A DNA stretch of 64,000 bases from Silurus meridionalis (lineage: Eukaryota > Chordata > Actinopteri > Siluriformes > Siluridae): positions 26,635,060 to 26,699,059 of the forward strand of contig NC_060892.1 in the NCBI RefSeq assembly GCF_014805685.1. The letters run 5' to 3'. The position numbers were made by a program, and so were the translations under genes. A model generated the notes under the pieces. The model saw only the letters and a program-made list of their open reading frames with translations. It did no database searches and was not told the origin of the DNA. Positions within the stretch are counted from its first letter, which is position 1; the number at the start of each line of letters is the position of its first letter. This document shows, piece by piece, positions 38,239 to 50,260 of the stretch.

Positions 38239-38510
38239 TATACACTGCATTTCTGAGTCACAAAATCCTGTAAAAAAACAATAAACATTTTCATATACAG
38301 TGTGATGTTTTTCCTGCACGTGGAACGTGGACTTTCCCTCTGAAAAGATCAAAGAATTCATTTAATTTAGTTTAATTTCAAATGCAGGTGTGAACTAGAT
38401 TTATTCTTTTCACTGCCTTTTAACTATTTGCTTGTACTTTTTCAACAGCCTGCACATTTTTTATTTTTATACACTTTTTATTTATTTGCAGTACATCTAT
38501 CTAAAAAAGC

Positions 38511-38612
38511 CCTTGATCACCTCGATCAGCTCTCAGAGTCACTCAGTCATGAAACCTGACATCATAAACAACTCACATCTCACCACGTGCTTTTTCTGAT
38601 AACTGATAGCCA

Positions 38613-38620
<8 letters not shown>
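38511..38620. repeat. Dispersed repeat R2, copy 1
   Basis: About 110 bases nearly identical to 44309-44420 (constant offset 5798; one clear mismatch, CACCACGTG versus CAGCACGTG). An A-run precedes it and a (CT)n tail (38616-38659) with TATCTATC follows. Copy 2 has the same A-run, body, (CT)n, (TATC)n order. The family is not recognised. Confidence 0.85.
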
Positions 38621-38661
<41 letters not shown>

Positions 38662-38676
38662 TATCTATCTATCTAT
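38616..38676. repeat. (CT)n then (TATC)n tail of R2 copy 1
   Basis: 22 CT units and about four TATC units directly continuing the R2 body. Confidence 0.9.
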
Positions 38677-39725
38677 TAATGCACTGCAGTTTGTGCAACA
38701 CTATTGATCATCTGCTCACATGTTCTGCTCATATGAATAAAAAACACAGAACCTGCAGGAGAACTGGAGTGAAGCGAGCGTACAAACTTGTGAGATAGAG
38801 TAACGTATGTCATTTTGTGTATGATAAATATCACTCCAGAAGCTCTGCAGTTCTCCTGCATGTAATGTGGAACACTGTGGAACTCTGTCACCTCTGACGT
38901 GTCTGTAAAATAAACCAATAGAATTGAAATAAGATGATGGAGAGTGAGTGCAGGAAGCTCGCTTAGTCCTGATTGTGGGCTCGTTTGTAGACCAGCTGTC
39001 CAAGTTGTAATAATGGTTTATCTACATGGGTACAGTTTCTCCCAGCTGCCAGTTGCTCCCTCAGCAGGAGGTCGGGATAATTAGGCCAGTCATGTTAATC
39101 TCCTGATGCTTCTGACTCCAGACTTTCTCAGGGGAACTCCCCAGAGAACCATTATCACACACTGCCATCATATCTATCACTCACTGCTCCAGTATTCTAC
39201 TGACTAACGCTCTGAGATCAGAGAGTGGTGTTTTACTGGAGAAGAACCCACTGTCTCCTCATTTTCTGGTGTTACAGGCCTGAACCTCTCAAACTTCTCA
39301 CACTTCCCTACACTCTCACACCTCAGTCTTAATAAACCAAAACCACAACCAAGAAATAAAAAACAGTTTGGAGGTAAATGTTAAGTGTCTTTGTTTGTGT
39401 GCAGACTGTAAGCAAGTCCATGACTGAGTGTTCCAGTTCCAGTTCCAGTTCCAGTGCTCTGTGATGTCTCGGTTACACTCTGTGTTTCACCGTCTGTCCT
39501 TCTCCTTCACTCAGTCTCGTCTCTCTTTTCCTGTAAACACACAATGATGCAAAAACAAAGCAGATTTATTTGGAGAGGATCTACAGTGACGTTCTCTCTG
39601 GAACACTGTGTCACATCAGAACAGAGTGCGAAGAAGAACAGAGGTCGAGAGAAAAGAGCCAAGTCCTCTATAATCTGTCCTTTCTCAACAATATGCAGCC
39701 ATGTGTAGAGAACCCTGTCATGCTT

Positions 39726-39727
<2 letters not shown>
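38677..39727. other. Non-coding DNA, nothing recognised
   Basis: Unique sequence; a short CCAGTT repeat at 39433-39453. Confidence 0.35.
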
Positions 39728-39772
<45 letters not shown>

Positions 39773-39796
39773 TGCACCAACACACAGACACACACG

Positions 39797-39882
<86 letters not shown>
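39728..39882. repeat. 155-bp (AC)n array with ACGC/CAACAC interruptions
   Basis: CA run interrupted at about 39767-39802 and pure afterwards. Long frames on both strands are artefacts. Confidence 0.97.
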
Positions 39883-39884
<2 letters not shown>

Positions 39885-41326
39885 ATTTGTACGTACTGTA
39901 CGCTCTAGATCACGCTCTGCAGGCCTCGTCCTTCACTTCAATTATATTAACTCTGATCTAATACTGAACTCACTTGAGCCCTGGGAAAACCAGCACCTGA
40001 TTGGATTGTTTGTGATCAAATTTCTAATTTGCAAAAGAAACATAAGAATGACATGATGATTAACAGAAATGTTCTGATGTTCTCTAAAAGCCCTGAAGGC
40101 CACCAGAGTTCCCCGATGAGAGACTGTAACCTGGTAAAGAGGATGTTTGCTGTCTGACAGAAAGGCAGATTTTTAGAAAAGTAAATGTACACATTAAGGG
40201 ATTATCGTGTCGGAGACTCGCTGCTAAAACAGACAGACGTTAGCATGTTAGCATATCAGAAATGTGTTCCACTGTGTAAATTCATTATCCAGGTATCAGA
40301 CTCACCTCCACAACCCCATGTGACAGGATCAGATCTCGAGCATGTTCTCTCCACAGTCCAGATGTGAGCTCCACTTATACTCACAATCTCATCGTGTGTC
40401 TCACGAGAAAGTAAAATAAATCTAAATTCTTGGCACCAGAAAACATTTAAATGCTTTATTACCATAAATACCATAACTATTCAACATTCAGGTCAGGTGG
40501 AAAACCCGTTCTGTTTGTATTGATTGGGCAGATGAACAAATCGAAGCAGAGGTCAAACTAAAGGACAAACGAGCCCAAATGTGAAACAGATAACTGTAAT
40601 GGAAGTAAATCTGAGAGTATTATCCATAGATTAACTTCATTTACATGGATTTGGATGGCGAGATGAAGAAGGCGTGTGCTGAACATCGCCACTCGACTCT
40701 CAGTGTATAAAAGTGAAACCTTGTGTTGTGTTCACGGTTTGTGTTAGCGGTAATTTGTGCGTTGTAAATGTGTTGTTTCCCAGCATGGCATGTTAAACAT
40801 GTTAATGATGGATTCATGAAAACCTCCTACAAGCACTTTTACAGCTACATCTCTGAGTAACAGCGAATCTCACACTGTTCCACTGAACTCTGAACCCAGG
40901 GTTTAAACAGTGTGTACACGTTCCTCAGAACACCACTGAGGTTCTGACACTGAGCACATCAGGGGGCATCAAACTGGCCATAGTTCCATCATGTAGATTT
41001 TTCTGAGCCTGAACCAGTGCAGCATCTGCAGGAGTGTTTAACTCTTTTTGTAGGTTTTTTAGATCTTTTTATATATTATTGTGTATTCAGTATTCAGGGA
41101 AAATAATTGTTTATTCTATTTAGATTGTGTTATGTTTTGCAGCTCTCCATGGAGCAGAGCAGCTCTGTCCTGTGTGTGTTTTGATGTTGTTCTCCATCCT
41201 GGGTAACGACGTAGCAGGCGTGAGCGCTTTGTCTTGGCTGCTTGGCACCAGGTCACAAATACTGTTATTACAGGTGCATGACAAGAGACAGATTCAGTGC
41301 TTGATGTTCCATGATGTGTGATCCTT

Positions 41327-41329
<3 letters not shown>
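39883..41329. other. 1.4 kb of non-coding DNA
   Basis: No recognisable gene or repeat. Confidence 0.4.

Positions 41330-41394
<65 letters not shown>
41330..41394. repeat. (GT)32 microsatellite
   Basis: Pure run ending in GCGG. Confidence 0.95.
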
Positions 41395-41396
<2 letters not shown>

Positions 41397-43274
41397 GTCC
41401 CTATGGGAACATTTTACTGCCCCGGTGTCACATGGAGATTTCTTCCATGAGATATAAATGCTGTTTGTTTGCTGTTCCTTTTTGTTATTTGCATTTGTTT
41501 ACAGGAAATGAATCAGATGAAGCCTCTGGTTTTTAATAATGATCTGTGCACACACTGGTGTCACGGCTGAGCAGCTTCATCGAGGACTGGACAATATGAT
41601 GAAAACAAACGTTATAGTGTGTGCAGGAGTCACTCTGACTTACTCAAGATTATGCAAGAGGCATGTGACCATCTATTTGCTTGAGCATCACATGAGGGTT
41701 TTGGACACAAGCCCATTCTGCTCAGAGAGGGTTATAAGCAGCATCCCCCTTACTATATTTGTCTTGGCTCCAGAAATAGCTTCAAACACTGGAAAAAGCG
41801 GCACAAGCAATCCGATGGAGGAACAAAGAGACCCAGTTGTGGTGTTGATGTATAGTGTGACCCAGCAGACGCCCACGCTGCCCTCTGGGGATGATTATAA
41901 GGAGCATAAGGCCGATCCTATGAATATGACATGTGCCTTACTCATGTTCTTCTCAGCTTATCCCAGACTGTCTCAGAGAAAAAACTTTAAAAACAAGAAG
42001 AAGGAGAATAGAGTCTTAGTAAATGTAAGGAGCAAACCTCATTCTCTCATATGATGAAACAGATCTTCTGGAATAATCATCACTGAGAGAAGATCTTTCA
42101 TACATTTGATCACATGTTGGGTATTTCTTCTGTCTATTTACAAATAAACCCAAAATCACACCTGAACAACTGCAACATCTGACATCAGGCCTTCTGTGTG
42201 GAGATCCTGGACCATGCGGTACCAGTGTTTTGGTGATCTCCATAGTAGGCCTGTCTATGTTGATGCTGTTGTCACATGACTCGAGGTTGCCATGTATGGT
42301 TTCTATGGATCTTGTGCCGGTCAACAGTGGTTGAGGTGGGCGTGGCCTGCAGCGCTGTGGGAACTGCATGTAATAATTGTCTGCACTAAAAAAATTTCCT
42401 CCAAAGAGCCTTATTCAGTCAAAATGTTTTCACAACTGCACTGAGTGGTCCAGAACAACAATCCAGCAGCAACCTCAGGACACACCATGTCTGTCTAATG
42501 ACTGCTGTGGCTCTCAAAGCCATAAAAGGTGGTCAAATTAAAAATGTCTCGGCTCAGAGCTGTCCCAGTGTTACAGGAAGTCCAACATAATGATGTTCTG
42601 TTGCAGTCTGATATAAAAGAGCACCAAAGTCATCCACCATAACACCAAACTCAGTCATGTGATAAGAAGTTTCCTGTTTAAGAAATCAAATCTTTTGGTT
42701 TTGCTTCTGTGCTTATTTTTGCTACAATCTGGCTTTTTGAAAAAAAATGCCTCATCATTATTTCAGGTGGTTCCAGTTTCCTGATGTGACTTTGTTCTTC
42801 AATCAGTACAATTCATGGATCCTCTGGAAATTGATTCCTGAAAGAGTTTTTGCAGATGTTCTGATGATGTTCGTGCATTGTACCAGTTTGTTTCATAAAT
42901 AAGGTCATGATGGAGCAAATTCTAAAAGCAGTGTAGAGCAAACCATTAATATGTAATAATATTATTATATAACAGAAGAAATTGAACTGATGTTATTTCT
43001 GGAATGTAACTAACCATTTTAGAAGCTTTTAAACACACACTTGGTGTTCTGATAGTGTTATATGTAACCTGGGGAGTGTGTAGTGTGTGTACAGGTGGAA
43101 TCCAACACCATCACTATCTGTATCCGATTAGTGCTCCAAATGTTCTTATCTGTATTCGGGTTGTAAATCTGAGGTGGGCGTGGCCTAATATGGAAGATTC
43201 ATACATCGGTTCTGAATATTGGATGTGATTGATTTAAGACGTGAGGTGCAAATTTTCACCAAATTAGGCAAATG
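41395..43274. other. 1.9 kb of unique DNA with one long unrecognised frame
   Basis: Contains the longest open frame not built from simple repeats (41539-42054, + strand, 171 codons). Its product has no recognisable domain, signal peptide or repeat, so it is not called as a gene. Confidence 0.4.
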
Positions 43275-43379
43275 TCCCATAATAATACCCCATAATAATA
43301 CCCCATAATAATACCCCATAATAATACCCCATAATAATACCCCATTAAATAATACCCAATAATAATACCCCATAATAAT
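43275..43379. repeat. 13-bp minisatellite
   Basis: About eight copies of a 13-base unit (CCCATAATAATAC), with one diverged copy near 43345. Confidence 0.95.
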
Positions 43380-44299
43380 GTGATCTATATTTAGTATCAG
43401 TAGCATGACTTTCTCAGCTCCAGCTGGAAACATCATGTTTTTCCTTGTCCAGTTCCAGTAACTCTTTCATTTCTCTGTGCATTTCCACTGAGCCACATGC
43501 AGCTGCAGATCCTTAATACATTAATGTTTTTTGTTTTTGGAGTAAATCCATCTGGCCTCGAGGAAAGAGTGAAGAACTGAACGCACGCAGTCTGCATGTG
43601 ATGTGCACAAGAACATGAGTGTGTATGCATGTTATTGGCAAAGAATTGTCTCTTCGTGTGGTTGTTCAGCTTCTGGGAAATAACCACTTTTACAGGAAAC
43701 ACACACATTCATCAGAAAGACGACCAGCAGAAGAGGTGACTACTAAGAAAAAAGAAAAAAAAAGCCAAAACTTTCAAGAATGTGAAGAAAAGAATACAAA
43801 AGAAAGTAGTTTTTTTTGATAGCAGAGCCGGGTCTGTGCACAAATAGAGACGTTATAGAGGAATAAGATGCAGAAAAATGTTATTGGAATCCTGTGTTAA
43901 TTCCTTTATAAATAATGGCTCTGGACTGTTTTGACCCCGAGGTTCTCTGAGAAACATCACACCCACATTCTATGTAAAAAGCTTCAGATCACGCTGACGT
44001 GCAGTAAAATTAGCCTTTGTACCGAGGCAAGGGTGCAGACACGGCCCGGAGCCAGCAGGTCACACTGTACAGTACAATACGTCTCATCAGGAACACCAGG
44101 AAACAGCCAGCTAAAAATATCCACGCTGCTAAAACAGACAAACGCAGAAGAAGAGAGAAGAAGGCGATTGTGTGAGCAGGGGGGATTCGGGCGAGTGGAT
44201 CGTTCCTTCAGCAGTGCAGTGCGAGATGGTGTTGATTTCTAGTTCTTGGAAAACACAAATGTTTTTGTTCTGATGTGTTAATGCAATACCAGAGCTCCT
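43380..44299. other. Non-coding DNA, nothing recognised
   Basis: Unique sequence with an A-rich patch at 43745-43810. Confidence 0.4.
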
Positions 44300-44308
44300 T
44301 AAAAAAAA

Positions 44309-44412
44309 CCTTGATCACCTCGATCAGCTCTCAGAGTCACTCAGTCATGAAACCTGACATCATAAACAACTCACATCTCAGCACGTGCTTTTTCTGATAA
44401 CTGATAGCCAGA

Positions 44413-44420
<8 letters not shown>
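44309..44420. repeat. Dispersed repeat R2, copy 2
   Basis: Nearly identical to 38511-38620. Begins after an A-run and runs into CT- and TATC-rich DNA. Confidence 0.85.
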
Positions 44421-44582
<162 letters not shown>

Positions 44583-44649
44583 CCCCTCTCTGGTCCGGTA
44601 TTATGTCATGTACCAATCCAGTTTCACACCTCCACCTTCACCTTCACCT

Positions 44650-44651
<2 letters not shown>

Positions 44652-44711
<60 letters not shown>
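44652..44711. repeat. (AC)30 microsatellite
   Basis: Pure run. Confidence 0.95.
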
Positions 44712-44713
<2 letters not shown>

Positions 44714-45198
44714 TGCATAATTGAAATGTGATGAGTCATTATTGTTCCCATTCTCCTCTCTCTTCTCTACAATAAAAACATCACCACAACATGTTGTGCA
44801 CTTATTTCATTAACACACTGATGTTTTCCTCTTCTTGCTTTTACACTTTGTTACCTTGTTGTTTTGTTTTTCTTGTCTGAAGTGCAAAGCATGTTTTCAG
44901 CTTGGTGTTTGAGGTATTGACTGATGGTCTTGTTGCCAGCTCAGTTACGTTATTCAGAGGGACGCTGTTGCAATGATGATCCTACACACCGTGCAAAAAC
45001 ACGCCTGGGTTCAAGCATTAATTCACTGCGAAAGAGTGTGAAAGCCGAGACACTCGTTCTTTTTAGGTCTTTTTTTATGTGTATAAATCTCTTATACAAT
45101 TTGGCATGTGCAGGCGTTACTCCTTACACTGCACATTTATTTGGAAGTGTTAGTCACATGATAGGAACTTTACAGGAAAAAAGTCTTCTAGACATGCT

Positions 45199-45199
<1 letters not shown>
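44712..45199. other. Non-coding DNA, nothing recognised
   Basis: Unique sequence. Confidence 0.35.

Positions 45200-45252
<53 letters not shown>
45200..45252. repeat. (GT)26 microsatellite
   Basis: Pure run. Confidence 0.95.
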
Positions 45253-45253
<1 letters not shown>

Positions 45254-45417
45254 TGGATCAACTGACACTGTGCCATAGGCAAAAACATGCCTTATTATTT
45301 TCCACATGCAAACATCAAAAACAAGGGAACATATGAACCATATCTTAAAAAAACTCGAGTCAGAGAAAGAGAAAAATAACAGCATTTTCCAGACCCTCCC
45401 TTCTATCTGCACCCTGC

Positions 45418-45419
<2 letters not shown>

Positions 45420-45457
<38 letters not shown>
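45420..45457. repeat. (CT)n microsatellite
   Basis: Pure CT run. Confidence 0.95.
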
Positions 45458-45460
<3 letters not shown>

Positions 45461-45899
45461 CCTTTCAATCTCCTGTCTTTCTTTGGAAAAAACTGCAGTC
45501 ATGCCATCAGCTACATTCTTGCCACAACAATGCTATTGCCATCGTCATGGCTGCTCAGTGTTCCTCCTGCCTGGTGCACGTTCTCTCCTCTGGAGAGGAA
45601 AATGTGTTGGTGTCAGGTTTAATTAAAGCTGACAGACAAGTGCAAGCTGCTTCACTCCATAATTAAGATCACAAGAGTTTATGTGTGAATGCAGAAGTTT
45701 CTGTTCCTGACTTTAGGGTGAAGAATTGTTCAAAATGTTTAGTAAGGTACAGTGTGTGAGTTTAGAAGTTCAGACTGTCTCCTTCTTTTCATGTGTGCTC
45801 TTAATGTGCAACGTTTTCTCCACTGAACTGTGTAGAAATGTGCTCATAATCACAGCTCTGGCTTCATACACTTTTAACAGATCAATGTGAAAGTCGCAA
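45458..45899. other. Unique DNA, possible conserved non-coding element
   Basis: 45600-45690 contains homeodomain-type cores TTTAATTAAA (45618-45627) and ATAATTAA (45659-45666) in complex sequence. Conservation cannot be judged here. Confidence 0.25.
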
Positions 45900-45913
45900 T
45901 GTCTCTCTCTCTT

Positions 45914-45982
<69 letters not shown>

Positions 45983-45990
45983 GTCTCTCA
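45900..45990. repeat. (CT)n microsatellite
   Basis: About 90 bases of CT with small interruptions at both ends. Confidence 0.95.
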
Positions 45991-46416
45991 GACACATATT
46001 TGACATAAACTTGCCTAATATGTTGTGCAATAAAACTGAGTGTGTTCCTGTGGACTGGAGCAGGAAAGGCCCTCCTACGCTGTTGTTCTGGCACACACCT
46101 ACCCTTGTGATTGGCTCACTGAGCTGAGAGTACAAATAAAACAGAATGTTCCAGGATATTCTGAACTTTATTTACAAACTACAGAGTGGAAAGACAAGGG
46201 AAAGGCATGAACATGTGCATGAAGAGGAAAGACAATCCAATGCCCTTTACATTCTGCAAACCATCTCAATCAATTATGCATTAATTAATCAGCACACTGC
46301 TGTGGAGTCTCTTTACACACATGCAGGAGAAGGTGCAGTGTGCAGATCCAAACACACAGACGCTCTGTAAAGGCACTTAACAACACAATAACAATCTGCA
46401 CATGGGCTTTCATTTC

Positions 46417-46419
<3 letters not shown>
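45991..46419. other. Non-coding DNA, nothing recognised
   Basis: Unique sequence. Confidence 0.35.
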
Positions 46420-46461
<42 letters not shown>

Positions 46462-46480
46462 TGTGTGTGTGTGTGTGTGT
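46420..46480. repeat. (GT)n microsatellite with one CT interruption
   Basis: About 30 units. Confidence 0.95.
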
Positions 46481-47470
46481 ACAGCCAGTTCTAAGACACA
46501 TTATAATAAGAGAGCATGTCGTTCTTTTTCTCATGGTCATTTTGCACACAGGCTCCAGGGAGGCTTCTTTGCCCTGCAGCATTTCTACTCAGAGGAAGAT
46601 AATTATCTTTCACAGCAATCACACCAAAGAGCACAACGTTCTGCAGCAACTCATTTAACCACAATTTACTGATCCGCTCCTCCTGCTCCATACATTTGCA
46701 GGATTTTATTCAAATGCCAGTTTTTTCCAGTTTAATCAAACGATATTGTGCCTCTAAAGACCATCTGGATGCAGAATTAGTATCAGTAATAGTTCCGAGT
46801 CCACATGTAGCGCAGAGCCCTGTACTGTGTATGATGAGCAGGCTGCATGGTGGAATGGGGTAAAGGATGAAGTGGTAAAGGGTAGTTTAGAACATGACCC
46901 TGGTAATGAACAGTATTGTACTTTATCTGCTTGCAGTTTCTGCACAAATATTCCTCTGATTCCTGCAAGTTGTAGATTTTAGCAGAAATTAAGTATAGAT
47001 CATAATTAACTAGAAGCAGTCTATTATAATTTTATTAAGAAAAAGTTTTTCCTAAAATCTTAATTGATGATGAAATTAACTGCATATTCTGTCATTAGAT
47101 GTGAACAGAATGACGGTTTGATCTGAGGGGTCTCAGTGATCTATCTGAAGGAAGTGGTCACAGAGATCTTTCTGGGTGCTGGGATTAGTTTACACTGTGG
47201 CATCATTTGACCTGCTGCATGAACTCGCTGATATGATCACAGGTCAGTGTGGCAGAATACATGAGGCAGGTTAGTACAGACTAACTGTGTACACTGACCA
47301 GTTACAGAGGAACGCCTGAGCTCACACTCCCAAAGAGAAAAGCAGGAGAGCATGCTTCAGCATTCCTGTGGAGCAGCATCACTACATTTCAGACATAGCT
47401 CCTGGCAACAGGCTAGATTACTGAATAAGTACGAGCTCACCCTAACATGCCAACAATCCACCCCCCCCAA

Positions 47471-47474
<4 letters not shown>
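46481..47474. other. 1 kb of non-coding DNA
   Basis: No recognisable gene. A run of eight C lies at 47461-47468. Confidence 0.4.

Positions 47475-47531
<57 letters not shown>
47475..47531. repeat. (AC)28 microsatellite
   Basis: Pure run. Confidence 0.95.
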
Positions 47532-47532
<1 letters not shown>

Positions 47533-48120
47533 CACCAAATCCTCGGCCATACCTCTAAATGGAATGTAACAAAGCTAATCACTAAACATCCTGTAACTGC
47601 TAAACGTCTCCAGGGTCTAACAGAACAGAAGGTCTGAAGATCTGACTTTATGATCCTTCATTAGAACAAAGTCTAGTGTGGAATGTGAAGTTGTTGGGTT
47701 CATGGTGTCTTTTATGAGATGAAGTTCAGGAGATTTTATCAGTCTCATACTTGAGCTGGAAAAAGTGCATGATCAATAAATAAATAAGGAAAAAACATTT
47801 AATATAAATCTGAAGACCTGGATTGAGAAGGTGAAAAGTGTGAAATAAACTTTTACACTGCTGAAATGAAAATGAAACTGAATCCACTGTGAGGGAGAAA
47901 TCACTGAGCCACTGTTTCAGATCTTCTTCTGTAACTCCACACGTGATCATCATGATGATGATGATGAAGTTCTCCAGGCAGGAGTTCAGGATTTTAGAAC
48001 CTGTGTGAACTGGAGATGTGTGTGTTTATTCAGAAAGCGACACTCAGGACGTTATTTTGATTATTTATTATATGATATAATTGATTTGTGTATTATTGGA
48101 TGTATTGTGTTGTAGCTGCC
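47532..48120. other. Non-coding DNA, nothing recognised
   Basis: Unique AT-rich sequence with a short (GAT)n at about 47951-47966. Confidence 0.35.
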
Positions 48121-48260
48121 ACGCTGTTGCAGGATCACCAGGATCACTTCACCGCATCGTGACGCCTCACGCGCGTCGTGACTTCCGGTCGTCTGACTTC
48201 CTGTCATCACGAGCCATAGAGGTAACATGACACCGCGCACGAGCGAGCGAGCGAGAGAGA
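48121..48260. promoter_or_regulatory. CpG-dense, promoter-like segment
   Basis: At least 16 CpGs crowd into about 110 bases. An ETS-type site ACTTCCGG (48181-48188) lies beside CGTGACGCCTCACG, an inverted repeat with 5-bp arms, and GCGCGTCGTG. ETS plus CpG is the usual make-up of TATA-less housekeeping promoters. No adjoining coding exon was found on either strand: the minus-strand ATGGCTCGTGATGAC frame stops after 16 codons. It lies between unique DNA and a GCGAGCGA/(GT)n run. Confidence 0.35.
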
Positions 48261-48263
48261 GAG

Positions 48264-48265
<2 letters not shown>

Positions 48266-48313
<48 letters not shown>
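48266..48313. repeat. (GT)24 microsatellite
   Basis: GCGAGCGAGCGAGAGA (about 48242-48260) leads into a pure GT run. Confidence 0.95.
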
Positions 48314-48314
<1 letters not shown>

Positions 48315-48480
48315 TCAAGCGGAGTTCTTTGCATCATTTTCCTCCACTCTACATATTGAGTAACTGATGCAACACTGCTGCACTGATTAATGATTATGGT
48401 TCAGGAGACCAAAACCAAAGTTTTCCTTCTCTGTCCCTTTATCTCTCTATCTCTCTATTGGGTCAAAACTGACATATAAT

Positions 48481-48481
<1 letters not shown>

Positions 48482-48539
<58 letters not shown>
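48482..48539. repeat. (TA)29 microsatellite in an AT-only island
   Basis: Pure TA run. 48470-48690 is extremely AT-rich with reiterated ATCTATAAA-type words. Confidence 0.95.
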
Positions 48540-48545
<6 letters not shown>

Positions 48546-48708
48546 TATAAACTTCTTAATTTATAATCTATAAAACACAATCTATAAACCCCTATAATCT
48601 CTATTGTATGTAATCACTAATACATATATCTAATGCATATTATCTATAAAACATCTGATCTATAATATATATTATTATGGGTTAATAATGGTTATAATGT
48701 GAATAAGG

Positions 48709-48709
<1 letters not shown>

Positions 48710-48748
<39 letters not shown>
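48710..48748. repeat. (GT)19 microsatellite
   Basis: Pure run. Confidence 0.95.
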
Positions 48749-48750
<2 letters not shown>

Positions 48751-49288
48751 TCATTGTGAGCCGAAGCTCAGACTGTCCTTTTCCATTATAGCTTTCAGTC
48801 TGTTTCCTAATAAAGCAGGTCATGACTCTGTGTGCTCAAATCCAACGCTGGAGATCCACATGCACCGCTATGTAATCCCTGTGCCAGGACATGTCTTTCT
48901 CTCCGGGACATTCCATTCCTGCAGGACACTTCTCCTGATATCTCTGTGCACGTGGAGTTTAACACAGTTATTGGAGCAACATTGCAATGACTTGTTTTAT
49001 AAGAGGAATTTGCTAATAATCGTAAGTGAGCTCCCTTTGCTTTATTTCCTCCTCTGTCATGAAGGCATGGGCTCAAAAACAATACCATACAAAACGTCTT
49101 GTTTTGGGCAGGATAACCTTGTCCTTGACTATCCATTCTCATAGCTCTGTCTTTCTGTTGCTCTGTGGACTTTATTGTCCTGCTGCTCAATGCTGGACTC
49201 TCATCACGACGTCGATTCCCAAGTCTTTACCTACTGTTTTTAGGACATGGCCTGGACAATACCCCTTTGTGATTAGAGCTGCTGGGAC

Positions 49289-49290
<2 letters not shown>
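48749..49290. other. Non-coding DNA, nothing recognised
   Basis: Complex, less AT-rich sequence with overlapping open frames on both strands; no motif recognised. Confidence 0.35.

Positions 49291-49331
<41 letters not shown>
49291..49331. repeat. (AC)20 microsatellite
   Basis: Pure run; a complementary GT run follows 115 bases later. Confidence 0.95.
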
Positions 49332-49332
<1 letters not shown>

Positions 49333-49445
49333 CTGTAGCTTGGCATTGCTGTACTATGACGTCACTGGTAAAAGGAGATTTGAACTATACTGTACAGAAA
49401 TACACGCGTCGGTGTGTAAATGAGCACAGTGCATAATTCAGAAGA

Positions 49446-49446
<1 letters not shown>

Positions 49447-49510
<64 letters not shown>
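49447..49510. repeat. (GT)31 microsatellite
   Basis: Pure run. Confidence 0.95.
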
Positions 49511-49513
<3 letters not shown>

Positions 49514-50162
49514 GCTCAGAGGTCATACATGTCCAGGACAATCAGAACCATGTTGTTGCAGGATGTTCTTGTGCACAGTAGATTGTTTATTGTCTTCATG
49601 TTGGCATGAATGTTTCATGAATGTGTACGAACTGGAGCCTCACTCTGTTCTGGAGTAAAGTTCACTTCAGTGCTGTTCTTTTAAGAAATGGAGCTGCAGT
49701 GATTTCTGTATACAATAGCTGGAGTGGGCAGAGGGCCAGGACCCAGCTCAACTGGTGTTTACTGTTTACTGGGAATTCTCTGGCAGGATCAGGCTCGTTC
49801 ATCAGTGCAATGATTCTGTACAGTGTGTCTTCAAGCTGCTGTTTCAGACACATCACGCAGCAGAGTCCTGGACCAATATAAAGACAATCACTAAAAATAA
49901 CAGTCAACATTCTTTCCTGCTGCATTTATCACACGCTGCTCTGTGAGCTCACATGACCCACTTCTTCTCATGTCATGTGAACTTTGCCTTACTGGGACTG
50001 TGCTGTCAGTCATGTGTTGGTCAGTAGATGTAGGCACAAGGTGACAAGTCAAAATCACACAATCATCTGATATAAAAACCTTCTGTATTTAATCATGTAT
50101 TAAAAAGGAGATTAATCACAGAAACACTGGTGTTACTGAATAACTGCAAGCACATCCTAATA

Positions 50163-50165
<3 letters not shown>
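49511..50165. other. Non-coding DNA, nothing recognised
   Basis: Unique sequence. Confidence 0.35.
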
Positions 50166-50214
<49 letters not shown>

Positions 50215-50217
50215 TGT

Positions 50218-50260
<43 letters not shown>
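50166..50260. repeat. (GT)n microsatellite with two CT interruptions
   Basis: 95 bases; GTCTGTGTGTCTGTG near 50210-50224. Confidence 0.95.
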
